From: Ascaris suum
Lineage: Eukaryota; Nematoda; Chromadorea; Rhabditida; Ascarididae
DNA length: 64,000 nucleotides
Direction: 5' to 3'
NCBI GenBank assembly: GCA_013433145.1
Contig: CM024185.1
Coordinates: 3,546,501-3,610,500 of the forward strand
Shown: piece by piece, positions 1-12,110 of the stretch
How the letters are laid out: each line of letters starts with the position of its first letter
How positions within the stretch are numbered: position 1 is the stretch's first letter
The notes under the pieces: model-generated
What the model saw: only the letters and a program-made list of their open reading frames with translations
What the model was told of the DNA's origin: nothing
The model's database searches: none
Made by a program: the position numbers and the translations under genes

Positions 1-1638
1 GGTTTTCAGCAAAATTACACATCTGTAATTCAAAAAAAAAGTGAATGAAAACCTGAGGTTATACATAGAAAAACGTTAATTTAAGATTGAGTTATATGAG
101 AGAAATACTTTATAATGGAAACAAGTTATTTTAGAAGCTGAAGAAATATAGATATGATATCCTTGAGGGAATAATAATAAGTGGAAGTGACCATGCCTCA
201 TTATATGTGTCTTGTGCTTCGGCGTATCAGTAATCCCTCTCAAACACATATCAATGTCTTTGTTCAAACGATCAGAAACAAGTGTTCCCCTTCTCTGCCC
301 CGCATTCTATTTCCATATCAATATACTTAAATGAACCGGTTGGCGAAACTAACCATAACAAAATGACTCAACACCGAGTTGGTATGTTAGAGTTTGGGTT
401 CCTTTCTTTTTACAACAGCATCTACGAGTAACAAAAACAGTTAATAAAACTTTTTAATAAAAGTTTTCATTTTGTTACAGTATTGAAGTTTGCGACGAAA
501 TTTGTTTGAACAAGGACTAATCCGCACAACGATTACAATAGATGTTTTCACGTTTACGATGTAATACCCAGAGTGATTACTGCAAATGAAAGTATACTAG
601 TTTTCTACATATATACAGTTGAGTGGAAATAAATATAGTAAAGTATATCGCTTTGTGGCACAACACCTAATCGTAAAAGTACAAATGAAATAATTTCAAG
701 TTGCTATTATGTTTGTTAGCCTGAATATGTTGTAAAAAAAACCCGCCTGATTTCTTTAGATTTTTGTTTTGATTTAATGAAAGAAAAAAATCAATCATAT
801 TTTATTTATGCTCATGTTTTACTCAAAGAAATTAAATGACTTGAATAAAATCGAATAAATCTTCAAGTTATAGCACGCTTTTGAGTGGTTGCGTCATATG
901 TGCTCATTCTCAATGTATAAACCTCCCATTCGAGAATAGTCCCACTCTCTCTAAGCTAATCGCTACTCCCTTATTGCCACACTCAATAACACAATACCAC
1001 AATTCAAAGATTACCGCATAACAATTATGCAATAAGAAAAGAGTTCAGTAGCAGGGAAATACTAACAGTTTCGTGCAGAATGGCCTAGGCAGTAGCGCAA
1101 AATGAAGACACTTTGTTGGCGAAATCGAAGAATGAAAAACAAAACCAATGATCTCAGATTTAAAAAACATTAGGAAGCTTTTGCTACTCAAAGTCAAGTA
1201 TGTAGCGAATATTCAAATGTCCTGATGATCAGAGAATTAATTTCACGTGAAAAACTTGAGAGATGAGAATATATATAAATATAAATGTAAATTACATATA
1301 TAATTTACATTTATATTTATATATTTATATATATTTCCGAGAAGGAAGGTATCACCTCGTATCTTTCGATAAGGAAGGTATCGAAAACAATATTTTTCTC
1401 CGAAAAATAGAATGAATTTTCGAGTAAATTTCTTTGCATTTATAATTTTGGATTAGTGGATTTAGGTTGCATTATCACGACTATGTATCTCTCTCTCTTT
1501 TTTTAGATTCACACTGAAATCTATCGGAACATTCGTAAATCTTAATATTCGTACACAAAGACGAAAGCAAAAAAAACATTGAAATCACAGAAGTAAATAA
1601 ACATAATCGTTATGCAAAAAGAAAAAAGTTTCACTAAC
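1..1638. other. Non-coding stretch, no gene recognised
   Basis: AT-rich sequence with short open frames only. A minus-strand frame around 76-290 contains a plausible peptide (TDTPKHKTHIMRHGHF) but no convincing donor site, so it is not called as an exon. The palindrome at 1271-1324 and a CT-rich run near 1490 are the only distinct structures. Confidence 0.6.
1271..1324. repeat. Perfect 24-bp inverted repeat
   Basis: The arms at 1271-1294 and 1301-1324 are exact reverse complements of each other, separated by a 6-base spacer (CATATA). The arms are almost pure A/T. A single strand would fold into a long hairpin, and the duplex could extrude a cruciform. No gene is attached to it. AT-rich palindromes arise easily in this kind of DNA, so a function is not implied. 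Confidence 0.9.
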
Positions 1639-1950
1639 CATGCAGTAATACTGTCAGCGCAGTTATTATATGAATGACATCAATTTTAGATGCTTTGCAA
1701 TTCGTCGTGCTGATGCCCATGAAACGAGCTAACAGATAGCAAGCAGTAAGCAGCAGCAGCAGCAGTGAAGAGCGAATATAAACAGAGAACGAGGCGCCCC
1801 TCACAACTTCGGGATTGTCTTCGTTGTGCTCTTCTACAGGCTTTGCCAACATTGTTCCATCGATGATCACGTTCACTCTTCCACCAATTCGTCGATGCGT
1901 TCGTTCGGCCCGGTCGGTCTTGTTGGCTGATTGTCGTATTTGAACGCCCA
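1639..1950 (-). CDS. Candidate internal exon of an unrecognised membrane protein
   Basis: On the minus strand a 312-base stretch is open in one frame. It is bounded by an acceptor ending CTGCAG (exon begins at 1950) and a good donor, GCATG followed by GTTAGT (exon ends at 1639). It enters with two bases of a split codon and leaves with one. It encodes about 103 residues: a basic/polar start, an acidic part (PVEEHNEDNPEVV), then a leucine run coded by CTG repeats that forms a likely membrane helix (LLLLLLTACYLLARFMG), and a second hydrophobic segment (IDVIHIITALTVLL). Codon use is GC-richer than the flanks, which supports coding. I do not recognise the family. Flanking exons were not found, and neighbouring exons on the same strand would lie below 1639 or above 1950. 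It could also be a fragment. Confidence 0.42.
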
Positions 1951-3419
1951 CTGCAGCATGTTGCACTATGCGCTGAGCATCTCGTTTGTAGGTGGGTTAG
2001 TTCTTTTGCGCATTCCTCTTTTTCACTGCGCGTACAAATATTTCCGTTTCAAGTGTTGTATTTCTTGTAGGCGTTTAGGTGACCAATTTCTGAGGGTATT
2101 GTTCATCAAAGTTGCTGTCAAATGAGAGGGTAGCTTGGAGGGGATATGATGGGAAATAGAACAACGACACGTCAGTCATCAACTGAACTCGCACTTGATT
2201 GTGAAACATCCCACATATAGTTTACGATCATCGAATTAGGTGCATCGTCGGTATCGAAAACGAAATATGTTACGCTTATGTTGTCAGGGATATTCCCAAA
2301 AATGAGTCCATGGGGAGGACTAGGGAAATTTTGAGGTTGCAAGCGCTAAATGTCGACGTTTATTTTCGTTGTTTTTTTTGGGGGGGAGGGGGGAGACGGG
2401 GGAGGGGTAGGGTGGGGAGGAAGTGAATGATACCATCCCTATAGGGAATAAGTGCCTTCATGGGAAATAACGAAGTCATTTGCTACAAATAAGCAATCGG
2501 AATGAGGATTGCCAACGTTTATAAAAAAAAAAATGAAGAAAAAATTCCATTCAGAAAGCCATGTGCGACGATCGAAGGATACTGTTTTTTAATGGCGGAT
2601 TGGTTATAAATCAGCAACAAAAACTAAGATACGCACAACAATCCTTTCATATTTTAATTAGCATGTTCTCTCGCACGTATTTTCTGCGAAAGATAGACTA
2701 TAATGTGTTCGGATGGGTACTAAATAAAAAAATAATCGACGACAATGGGTCAATCTGAATTATGGTAAAGTACGTCAACGCATCATGGCCATAACACTGA
2801 TCAATTATGCATCTGTAGTTTCAGCGGTTCTTTAGCTGAAACTGCTGTGCCAATAAAAAGAGACACACATATGAGTACAACGATGCTGTACCATATTGCC
2901 ATTTTATGAAGCGAACTGACGATAGGATGTGGAGGATTTACCTGCTCCTTCAGCTTAGGTTTTTTACTAGATACCTTTATTTTTTTTTAAGAACACCATT
3001 AACTGTGCAATTGCAATGGGGCAAAAAATGTGCTACTTATATATGGACACATTTGTCAACGACATTAACCCATCTCAGCGATGCTTCAACAACAATAAAA
3101 ATGTCATCTAGAGCTTGAAAGGTTTAAAATTATTGCTTCATAAAATCCGAGAAGTTTAGTCGACTTTAGCTGTTCGGCGTGCGTGGTCCTCATTAGCGAA
3201 GTTCGAGAAAAGAAAGCATAGTTACGAATGGAGCTGCAGGTCATTTCCAAGACAAAGTTGGTGATGCAGAGCTCAAGTTGCTGATCCTTACACTAACGGT
3301 TTCAGCTCATGCACTATTCGGATCAGCGATACCAGTCATGCGTGAACATTGAGCATAAATTTTGTCAGTCGTGTAACTACTCACGCGCTAATGGATAGAC
3401 CTAGGCGTTCGTTAAACTG
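1951..3419. other. Non-coding stretch with a G-rich tract
   Basis: No coding exon is supported. At 2380-2420 the plus strand carries at least six runs of three or more guanines with loops of one to four bases, directly after a T run. Only short chance frames are present elsewhere. Confidence 0.6.
2380..2420 (+). other. G-quadruplex-capable guanine tract
   Basis: Runs of G of length 7, 6, 5, 4, 3 and 4 are separated by loops A, AGAC, A, TA and T. This satisfies the usual G3+N1-7 pattern several times over on the plus strand. No promoter or gene start is identifiable next to it, so any role is unknown. Confidence 0.75.
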
Positions 3420-3960
3420 CCAAACACATTCCATATCGTCATATTCCATCGTTCCACCAAAGTCCAAATTATTCCATTCGACTTCAATTTAAACAGATTT
3501 TATCGCGTTCTACTCCATTCTGTTCCATTTCATTCCACCGGAATGTATACTATTCCGTTCCAGCACACTCCATTCCATTCCATTCCGTTTCATTTTATTC
3601 CATTCCATCCAATTCCTTTCAATTCCATTCTGTTCCATTCCATTCCGTTCCATTCTCTAGTCCTTTTACATTCTATTATGTTTCCGTTTCACTGTTTTCC
3701 ATTTCACTCTATTCCGTTAAATTCGACTATCTACCACTCAATCCCATCACATTCCATTTCATTCCCCATTCCAGAGGGTCTTATTTCATCTCACTCCATT
3801 TTAACTTATTCGTTCCCATTTCGTACCGTCATATCCCATCACTTTTCATTCCTCTTCAATTTATTCTATTCTATTCCATCCCATCCAGCTTCATTACATT
3901 TCATCTCAGTCTGTTCCATCCAGTTTCATTCTCTAAAATTCCATCCCATATGATGCTCCC
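3420..3960. repeat. Degenerate ATTCC-type pentamer satellite
   Basis: Over about 540 bases the sequence is dominated by variants of the pentamer CCATT, in a window that is otherwise not periodic. The open frame across it (Ser/Phe/His/Ile-Pro repeats such as FHSIPFHFIPFHPIP) is a by-product of a five-base repeat whose frames avoid stops. It should not be annotated as a protein. Copies are heavily mutated, especially after 3660, so the array looks old. Confidence 0.9.
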
Positions 3961-6405
3961 GCAGCAATATTGTTCGTTCCATGAATAATTCTTTTTCGTC
4001 GTCTACTTGCACTTTTAAAACCTAAATCGTTGACCTGATACAGCCTAATTTCTGGTCCTTCTTGTTTTCTGAAATTTTTTGAAAAAATTGCAACGCGAAT
4101 CAAATGCATCAATTTCTGCAGGCATATTATAAATTGATTAAGGGAAATAAACTTTCAAAGTTTAGCTACCTTGAATTCTATATTCATTCGGTGGTCAATG
4201 GCATGATGTGGTGTTTTGCTGTTGCATTATTATGCCGCTGCGTCACAAATTCCTCATGCGCGATATACTTCATATCACTCGTCAACTGGCGTGATATTCA
4301 CCCAAGTATTTGATTTAGTATGTCCACAACCGAAAAGCTTCTATTTGCAAAATTTAGTGAAAGATATGACATCTCAAGTCGGCAAATCTCACCGAGCAGT
4401 TTAGAAACCCCATCCGGAAATTTTGCTATGAACCGTCAGAGAAATAGCGAAGCCAATAAGTGCTGTGTATCCTCAAAGCAAACCAATAAGTCCACATATT
4501 TGTTAGTCGGCCGTGTTCACGAGAAGTTCATACCGCCTGATATGTGCCTTCAGATGTCTTTCGAAACAGCCTCAAGCACAGATATTGTAGCAAAAAAGGT
4601 ACACTCGAAGGTACAAAGGTGCAAGAAAGGTACAAAATAATTATGTATAAATAACAAAAGTGGAAAACATTCCCATTCGATACAGTCGGATTTGAAAGTA
4701 GCATAAAAGTGATAGTCTCACTCAAGGTCCGACGAATATCGTCCGTAGAAGGTTTTGGGCTGAATACACTGAGCAAGAAAAAAAGAAGTGCTCTTTGAAA
4801 GTGAACGCCTCTTGAATAGATGGGGGCCGTGAAGCGGAGGGGGAGTTAAAGCACTTGTTAGAACGCTCATTCTTTTAGAGAGCCCCCGAACCTCACTGCC
4901 ACTGATGTCTCTGTTGCCACTGTACTTGGCAATATTTTTGAAACGAATACTTCATCGTTCTCTGCACTGTCTGCTACAGATGCGTTGAATTTTATGCCAT
5001 ATTTGAAGGCTGAAAATCTGAATTCAGGCCTACTATATTAAAACAAATCATCGTACCGTAGAGTATTGCGTAGGTCTTTAGTATAAGTAAGAGTTATGGG
5101 GGAAGTGAATGAAAATGAAATCAATGATAAAGCACCTGGAAACGTCATGGAAGGTGAGCTCCGGCCCAAGATGAGGAATATAGCAAAAATTTCAAATGTT
5201 TCAAGCATAAAATTCTTAGCGATCCAAAATTCATTCGAGAACGTTAAGCTGCTCGATGATACTGCTGGATGATATGAAACAACTTCTCCTGCTCGCATTG
5301 GAAAGGATTTCCTAACAAATATGACGTTTGTGGCATATTAGTTTCCGTGGATATGGCCGTATCATGTTGGATTTTTATTTGCAAAAATATGTTGTTAAAA
5401 AAGTTTTGTAGAGCATACAGTTCTCGGAGTCAGCATACAGTTAGTTGAAATATAGGCGGAGCTTTATAGCTAAGAATTTTTCAATGTCTTCAGCATTTTA
5501 TTGGCTATGCGGTCTATGTTAACCATCTTTCAAGCAACCATACGTGAGAGAAAAGCTGACGCATTTTATTTATTCATACTTGTGCCTGCCAGGTCTTTCT
5601 GTTCGATTAGCAGACGTTGAAGCTCTAGAGCTCACTTGGTCAGACTTCATTTTAGTGTTTAGAGGACAGTTTTTTCCTGTCCACGGATAAATGGAATTTT
5701 TATTGGGAGGATTTTTTAGAAACCTCTCGAATCCGAGTGACTTTTCCGGAAATGCTTATCATCATAAAGCGGATGTAGAAGCCTCTATTGTTTCACTGTT
5801 GCTCTTTAATATAATCGCTCGATTTACGACTTTTGGCGGCATATCCACCTATCGTTTTCAAATTCCATGTTGGTTAGCATTTTTGTTCCGCTCATTTCGA
5901 GGTCACGCAGATAAAATTTACTGAAACTATTTGAAAATTCAATGCAGGTGAAGTGGAAGATGAAATAGATGAAATATTAATTAATTACAAGTGACACGTG
6001 TTTTTTTAGAAACTATTTAATTCATATGTACTGCATTAATTTTAATTCTGTACATATAATTGTCACAACTTTATTATGTGGCTTAAATTAAGTCACTGAT
6101 TGAAAGCTTCAATGCTAAACTTTGAGGAGGTTAGGAATGATACGAAATGAAATTTGTTCGTGAGATTTTCCAATGTAATCACCTATTGCTATCGGAATTC
6201 CGTAGGAAAACCTTTTAACTAATTAACTTTCTTATTGCTTAACTGCTATATTTCATTTGGCAAGCTCATCTTGATGGAGTGTTCGTAAAATGTTGTGATA
6301 TATTTGGCAGATTTTCGCCTTAGATTTTGCTCTCTATTTTGTCCAACTTTTTGCCCCAAAAACGTTTATAATAGTGAACGTTAGAGAAGTTGCAGCAATT
6401 CGACG
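3961..6405. other. Intergenic stretch upstream of the first receptor copy
   Basis: AT-rich DNA with short unrelated open frames on both strands and no splice-site-bounded coding segment that I could support. A small cluster of GGTAC(A) repeats lies near 4598-4640. The last part, before 6406, should contain the ancestral promoter of receptor copy 1, but no regulatory motif is recognisable. Confidence 0.55.
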
Positions 6406-9400
6406 ATGATGAACGTATCCATAATATTGATCACGAATATTACATGTTACCTCCAGATTGGTCTTGTTCTTGTGTTACTCAATTTTCCGGTCTCTTATGC
6501 GATCGTAAGAAACGATGATTTACGCATTCATTACGAGTACTATCATCGTTGTTTCTCACTTGTGGTCTAGCAGGTATGTGGCTTCGGCTTTCTGGCATTC
6601 TCATCTATCTCCAACCTTCCCATTGTTGCACTCAATTCAAACTTCCACCAGCGATGGAAAGTAGTCATTGACAAGGAGAGAAAACAATCGAGACTGGAAA
6701 TGCAAGTCATTCAAAAGTTCAACACAATAAACGATCTAATTCAACGTAAATAAATGACCGTATGCCGTTAGGTGGCGATTATGAACGCAAATTCGAATCC
6801 TCCTATCGTTAGTGGACGAGTGATCATTAGGGAGAATATGAAAGATTATTACTTTATATATGACCGGCACAACATCAAGACTACAAATTACTGAGGTATA
6901 AATGCATTAAGGGTGGCTCCAACTAGTATCGACATTTCGACACGTCTTTACAGTGATGATCGTGATATGCAGCAAATGTGACAAGCGTTTATTACAATTA
7001 AAGATTTTTAAAAGCTTGCTTATATTCATTGAGAATCTGATCACTGAAATTCCTAAACTTACAATATAAGAGGCAATATGGTTTCGATAAGAAGAGCAAC
7101 ATTATCTTTGTAAGATATTCCGAAGGGATGTAGCAAATTTATTAAGGAGAACTGGTAAGAAAGATAAGAAAGAAGCTTTGTTCGGGATTTTTGATATGCT
7201 ATCAATAATTGATGTTTACTTCACGAGGAGTACATTTTTATATCAGCTTTGGCAATAATTCAGGTATTTCTGGATTCCTAAAGGCAATCTATCGTGTCGT
7301 TGTTCTCTTCATAACGCCAGATGTTGGCAATTCGGAGATTAGCAAGCCGTTCTGTTTACGTGACGTAAGTCATTCTCTTATTTTAATTTATATCATTTCT
7401 TTTTGTATCAATGCTTATACTTTTTGTATCAAATTCTTACGTTCTTGTTCTTTCAAATTTCTTTCGATCCAAGTAGCAATTTGATGATGACGTCTTTGCT
7501 TTAAATCAAAAGCAGTGAGAAATACATTTAATTACCATAGAAAAAGAAAACAATAGGGAAAAAAACAGTTCTTAGAAAATAATAATAGGGAAGGAACAAA
7601 AAAAAGCTAATGTGAGGGAGGAGTGAAAATCGATTATGAAACATCAAAAAATTCATGACAATATACTGCAGGAAGATATGTTCAATAATATGATGACATT
7701 GAAATGCATAATTGTAGAGGATAGAACCGAGCGATAGCGGATGTGCAGCTATCGGAGACCGAACGTTGATGAGAGATGCCAGAGATTTAATCTCCAAACT
7801 AGTATTAAGGAAATTTCTGCTTATGCGCTTTCTTTGAGCTGCACCTTCTATATACCCGCAACTCTAAATGCGATTAAGATGAAAACACTGTACTACACAG
7901 TCATTGATCTCATTGGTTATGCGAGATGCACCAGCATAGAACGAGATCAAAGCGAGCTAAAGACACATTCGAATGGAAAATGGCTCTCTAAAATTATATC
8001 TTGAAGCTTTGACTACAGACGATTGGAAAAGACATGAAAATATGCTAGAAATGCTGCTCTCGCAATTCACTACAATAGATTTTGAATAAATAGATTATCT
8101 CTCTCATTATTGCTAGACCGATGGGAATATAACATTGTAGGATCGGTCGGTCGTACATTGTAGAAGTATTGTGAAGTAAGAGTTTTCTCTGTGTTATTGT
8201 TGAGGCGAAGTTTTCTTCGGCTAATTGTACATCACATTCCCCTCACCACAATCGCTGTCGATATTTGCAGCGAGGATAGCATGTACGCAGTGCATATATT
8301 TTGCTCGTCTCTATGGAGGTTCGCATCACTTTCAAACATATAATTTGCGCGCATCATACCCATTCTCATAGTTGTGTTTTGCCAACGCGACAATTTTAAA
8401 GTGAACATGCTTCCGTGGTGAATTTTTTAAGGCACTAATGATACATTCCATTGCGTGGGAATGAGATCGTCTCTGCCGTTTGAGATCGTTATCAAATGTA
8501 GACGACAATTATATGAAATTTTCTTTGCAGGCAATCCGCATACCTACCAAGAAATATCTATACGATACTCATCTGCATATGGGCATTATTTTCAGCGTTG
8601 AGTATTGTGGTAGTGGGCTTTGCGCTTACTCGATCGAAATGGAATAATGATGAACGCAATATATCTATGAATGATCGGAAATTAACAGCATTCAAAAATG
8701 GATAATATACCTTCACGAGGCTAATGATCGCTTCTTGTATAGTTGTATTGTTTGGTTTTTTTAATATTAGTGATGAATTTTCCGAGATATTGAGCGTTTA
8801 GAATCTTAGTTAATAATAAGCGTGTAAGAGAAGTCGGCTGTGATGATGAACATTTTAATTACATCTTACGACCAACGATTCAGTAGTATGCCATAGTATG
8901 TAGGGCTACCTGAGGTCACTACGGTCTCAACCTACTTGAGTAGTTACTGCCACTCTCACAGCTTAGAATGTAATTTGGAACGCTTCGGTGATGCTACCTT
9001 GAACACTTCCTCAGTTTATTTTTTTCTCACCTCCGCTATTCTGTCATCTTTTCTTCCCTTACTCTCCCCTTCCCTTATCTGTTCTCTTCCTTCCCTCCGC
9101 TGCCATTCTCCTCTTTGTGCTGTCCCCTTCTTTCCTATTCTTTTCCATTTTTGCACAATACATTTCGCCAATAAAGGCCCCGTAGGCGCAATTCCTTGTC
9201 AAATGTCGCCTCTTAATCAAGCGGAGGCAAAGTTCCAATTTCACATCGTTCCTCATTGTATGAGAGGAGAAAACAAAGAAGGATTAGATATTTCGTCCAG
9301 CAAAGCGGAGGAAGGTAGAAACTGCAAAGGGAACACAAATCCAAGTCTCTAGCACGCTCAAAAACTTCTCTTTTCTGTCTTAACTTTCCCTGTGGCAAGC

Positions 9401-9913
9401 ACAAAATTGTCGGAATTGGAGTTCAGATGAGATAGCTAACGAGATTTGCACCTGACCTCTAGCTATCATTGGCTCGATTCGCAACAAGCTTCAAACGGTT
9501 TTGAGATGCCTCGCTCCTCAATTCTGCATAGCAAAGAAAAGCAGCATAAGAAAATTCCACGATAAATGTCGCTCAAAATACTCGGTCTCATAAATTAATT
9601 AAGGAATATTTTAATGCTTGATATTATGCCGAATGGTTTGTGCGCTTATACGCGCCTGCATAAAGTGCCGAATGCGGACAACATTACGACTTTTGCAAGA
9701 ATTGTCAGTTCTTTAAACGAAATGAATCTTGTTCTTATCACAAACATAAGACATGATGAAATTAAAGAAGCGATCGCGTCAAATCTTCATATACCACGCA
9801 TGTATGTGCCACTTCTTGAAACGCTCACATTGATCACGAAATTTCTTCTGTTGGATCATCTAGTAAACAAAATCTATATATCTGAAGAGGATTCTGAGGC
9901 ACTCGCAGAATGA
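6406..9913 (+). pseudogene. srsx-like 7TM chemoreceptor, decayed copy 1
   Basis: Related exon by exon to the intact copies downstream. Exon 1 (6406-6573) starts MMNVSII and carries TM1 and the conserved LRI-H/R-Y motif. One base is missing just after the Tyr codon at 6532-6534: the frame breaks there and resumes one frame over as LLSSLFLTCGLAG before a good GTATGT donor. Exon 2 (7264-7364) is intact, 101 nt, encoding GISGFLKAIYR and the extracellular Cys. Exon 3, which should carry TM3, the SIDRL motif and TM4, is not found between 7365 and 8530. Exon 4 (8531-8754) is recognisable (Q-S-A-Y-L-P, TM5) but has a TAA at 8703-8705 where the family has Gln, and is three bases longer. Exon 5 (9615-9913) is open for 98 codons, yet its acceptor reads TTTTAA instead of TTTTAG. 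An AATAAA signal lies at 10147. The lesions together indicate a non-functional gene. Assembly error could explain one of them, not all. Confidence 0.85.
8936..9600. other. Pyrimidine-rich filler in the last intron of receptor copy 1
   Basis: The plus strand from about 9000 to 9150 is a C/T-rich tract, followed by a GC-richer segment. It leaves a 138-codon open frame that is compositionally biased (Ser/Leu/Pro-rich) and has no family resemblance. It lies inside the position of the intron between exons 4 and 5 of the decayed receptor. A short mobile-element insertion is possible but no termini were seen. Confidence 0.4.
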
Positions 9914-11399
9914 AGCACATATGTTCAGAAAGACCAGAAACGGTGTTTTCAAAAACTTAGGATGATGGTAGATAAGGAATAGGATATTGAGCGACGCTCG
10001 TGAACTGCGCACTGATGATGGCGAATGTTTGATATATTACAGCACGCCTCAGCAAAATCACTCAAAGGTGTTAAAGCTGTGGTTTTCACATGAAAACGAT
10101 ATAAATTATTCCAAGTTTCTATGCTGTAGCTGTCTCACTTTAACGAAATAAAGATTATTCGGCATTGCAACATACTACTTCTCGACCTTCTCTGACTTAA
10201 CAGATGTGTTCGATGAGTGCTTTTTGCATTCCTAAGCAGGTCAAATTCAACGTTATTTTATTTGAATATGTTTCTCAGTGGTTAAGCCAAATGAAGGCGA
10301 TAATCAAAAATAGCTCTAAAATGGGAATAATATAAGTCAATTCAATCCACCACGTCAATCCTTGAATTCGTTCTATAATCGAAACAAACCCTCCAGAAGA
10401 AAACGACGAGTTCATTCGAGAAAACTCATAAATACATCAACTTCACTGAGGAGGGTATCAATTTCACGAATTCCTTTTTTCCAAATGAAGATGAATGTCT
10501 CAAGTTTAGGCGTGAACGTAATTAATGGAGCGTTACGAGACGGATGTTCAGATACAGTCGAATATAACATCGAAAATGAAAGAAACATTCTCCAACGAAG
10601 AAGATGCATTAAAAAGCCAAATATGCATATTTTTGAGCAATAATGTGATCGTTGTTTTATTGAAGTAACCCATATGATAATTCCATTAATGATGCATATT
10701 TCTGCCGAATAGATCTCATCATCGTCATAGAACTGAAAATAACTAGTCCGAAGGTTATCTATGACAACATTGGTGCATCTAAATATATATTAGAGAATAT
10801 GAAAATAAATGTTGTTTAAGCATAACAGAAAAACAACATGAGTGTGCAAAAAACCTCCAAGATTTTGGTGAAGAGCAAAGTTTAGTGAAGTTTTATTCGT
10901 TGGCTGCAATAAAGTTATATATCAGTTAGGAGCCTAGGAGCCTATTAAATATTAATTACTGACTCGAATCTGATTGTTGACAGGTATAGATCGGTAAGTG
11001 ATCCGACTATTTCAGAAGTATTTCTGGTATGATGTGAATATTCCAAGGGAAGTTGTGTCTTACGCAATAAGAGTAAACTCAGTGGCCGCTGATTTGAACG
11101 TTTGGAATACAATAAACGCTTGAAAGAACGGAAATTGAAAACGGAAAACGTCAATTTTCAATATGTCTAAGAAAGCTGGAACAAGTGAATGCTGCTTAAA
11201 TTATTACAGTATAGCCGCTAAATTACAGAACTGCAGCTTTTTCTCCATTTATAACACTTAATGATGTTCCATATCCATCAGTAATGGAAAATTTGACAGT
11301 GGAGTTCGTCTTTCAAGCCCTCTTTTAACGACAGATTTTAAATGCAACATGCGTCGCCATCTCCGAATCACGTTACTCTCAGCTGTTAAGAGAATTGTA
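9914..11399. other. Intergenic stretch, no gene supported
   Basis: Contains the probable poly(A) signal of receptor copy 1 at 10147-10152. It also contains a basic 93-codon open frame at 10362-10643 that I do not recognise and that has no splice sites or homologous copy in the window. The remainder is AT-rich and stop-dense. Confidence 0.5.
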
Positions 11400-12110
11400 A
11401 AAGTGCGGATACACATTTGGAAAGCGCCTCCAGTGTGGATTTATGGAATCTTGCAATATTCCGAACAGAGTGTAAACCTTTGGTTTACAGATTTTCAGCG
11501 AGAAACATGGGATTTTCAACCGAATATTTTCATTGCAACTTTTAAAAGCAAACTATGTTCTAGCTCAAGATGAGCTTGTTGTGTGTAGAATCGGAGTTTT
11601 GGTGACGAGTATTGCTCTGCGTCATGGAAAAACGAGATACAAGCCCATCAGATCCATGATTCATTCGAGGAAATTAAGCCGATCATATTATACTGAAGAA
11701 TTCGTGCACGGTATAAATTCTCAGTGGCTTTCAAATCATTGGTGAAGATAGGGAGTGATGCATTACATCCCGTAGTGGAAGTAATCATATGCGACAATTG
11801 ACAGATGTTTTAATCAAATAGAGAGCATTGATGCGGCTTGAATTTAGATTCTTCTGTAGAAACTTCATTTGTTAATGGTTCATATCTCAGTGCAAACGAA
11901 CGTTCTTATGATTATTCCACCACAAAACATGAATACACAACACTAACACATTCCTTTGCTATATCAATCACCCAATGGGGTCCCAAGTCAATTAAAACTG
12001 AAGAATTTTGCACTGAAATTATTCTCTTAACTATTGCTATTAGTCGCATATTTTATTTGCAACATAGATGGCAATCATTTGTCCACTTTTCACTAACCGC
12101 CCAATTATAG
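11400..12110 (+). repeat. Repeat family R, unit 1
   Basis: First of two adjacent diverged units. Matching landmarks in the next unit lie about 710 bases downstream, for example the segment 11838-11886 against 12548-12596, and a GTGCNNNCACATTTGG-like start near 11402 against 12113. The 3' part (about 11900-12110) is also matched by an inverted copy at 15690-15890. Open frames run through parts of it (NLDSSVETSFVNGSY; THSFAIS-TQWGPKSIKTEEF) but are interrupted. It behaves like an old transposable element or decayed duplicated exon; the family is not recognised. Confidence 0.7.

Noticed and set aside
3543..3953. 136-codon Ser/Phe/His/Ile/Pro-rich open frame
   Set aside because: It is a translation of the ATTCC-type pentamer repeat. 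A five-base repeat without stops stays open by chance and shows no coding bias.
6780..6810. tRNA-like T-loop word (AATTCGAATCCTCC)
   Set aside because: No acceptor stem, D-arm or anticodon arm could be built upstream.
7741..8004. Possible exon 3 of receptor copy 1
   Set aside because: The translation has no transmembrane segment, no DR motif and no similarity to exon 3 of the other two copies.
8936..9352. 138-codon open frame
   Set aside because: Pyrimidine-rich composition explains the lack of stops, and it lies at the position of an intron of the decayed receptor with no protein similarity.
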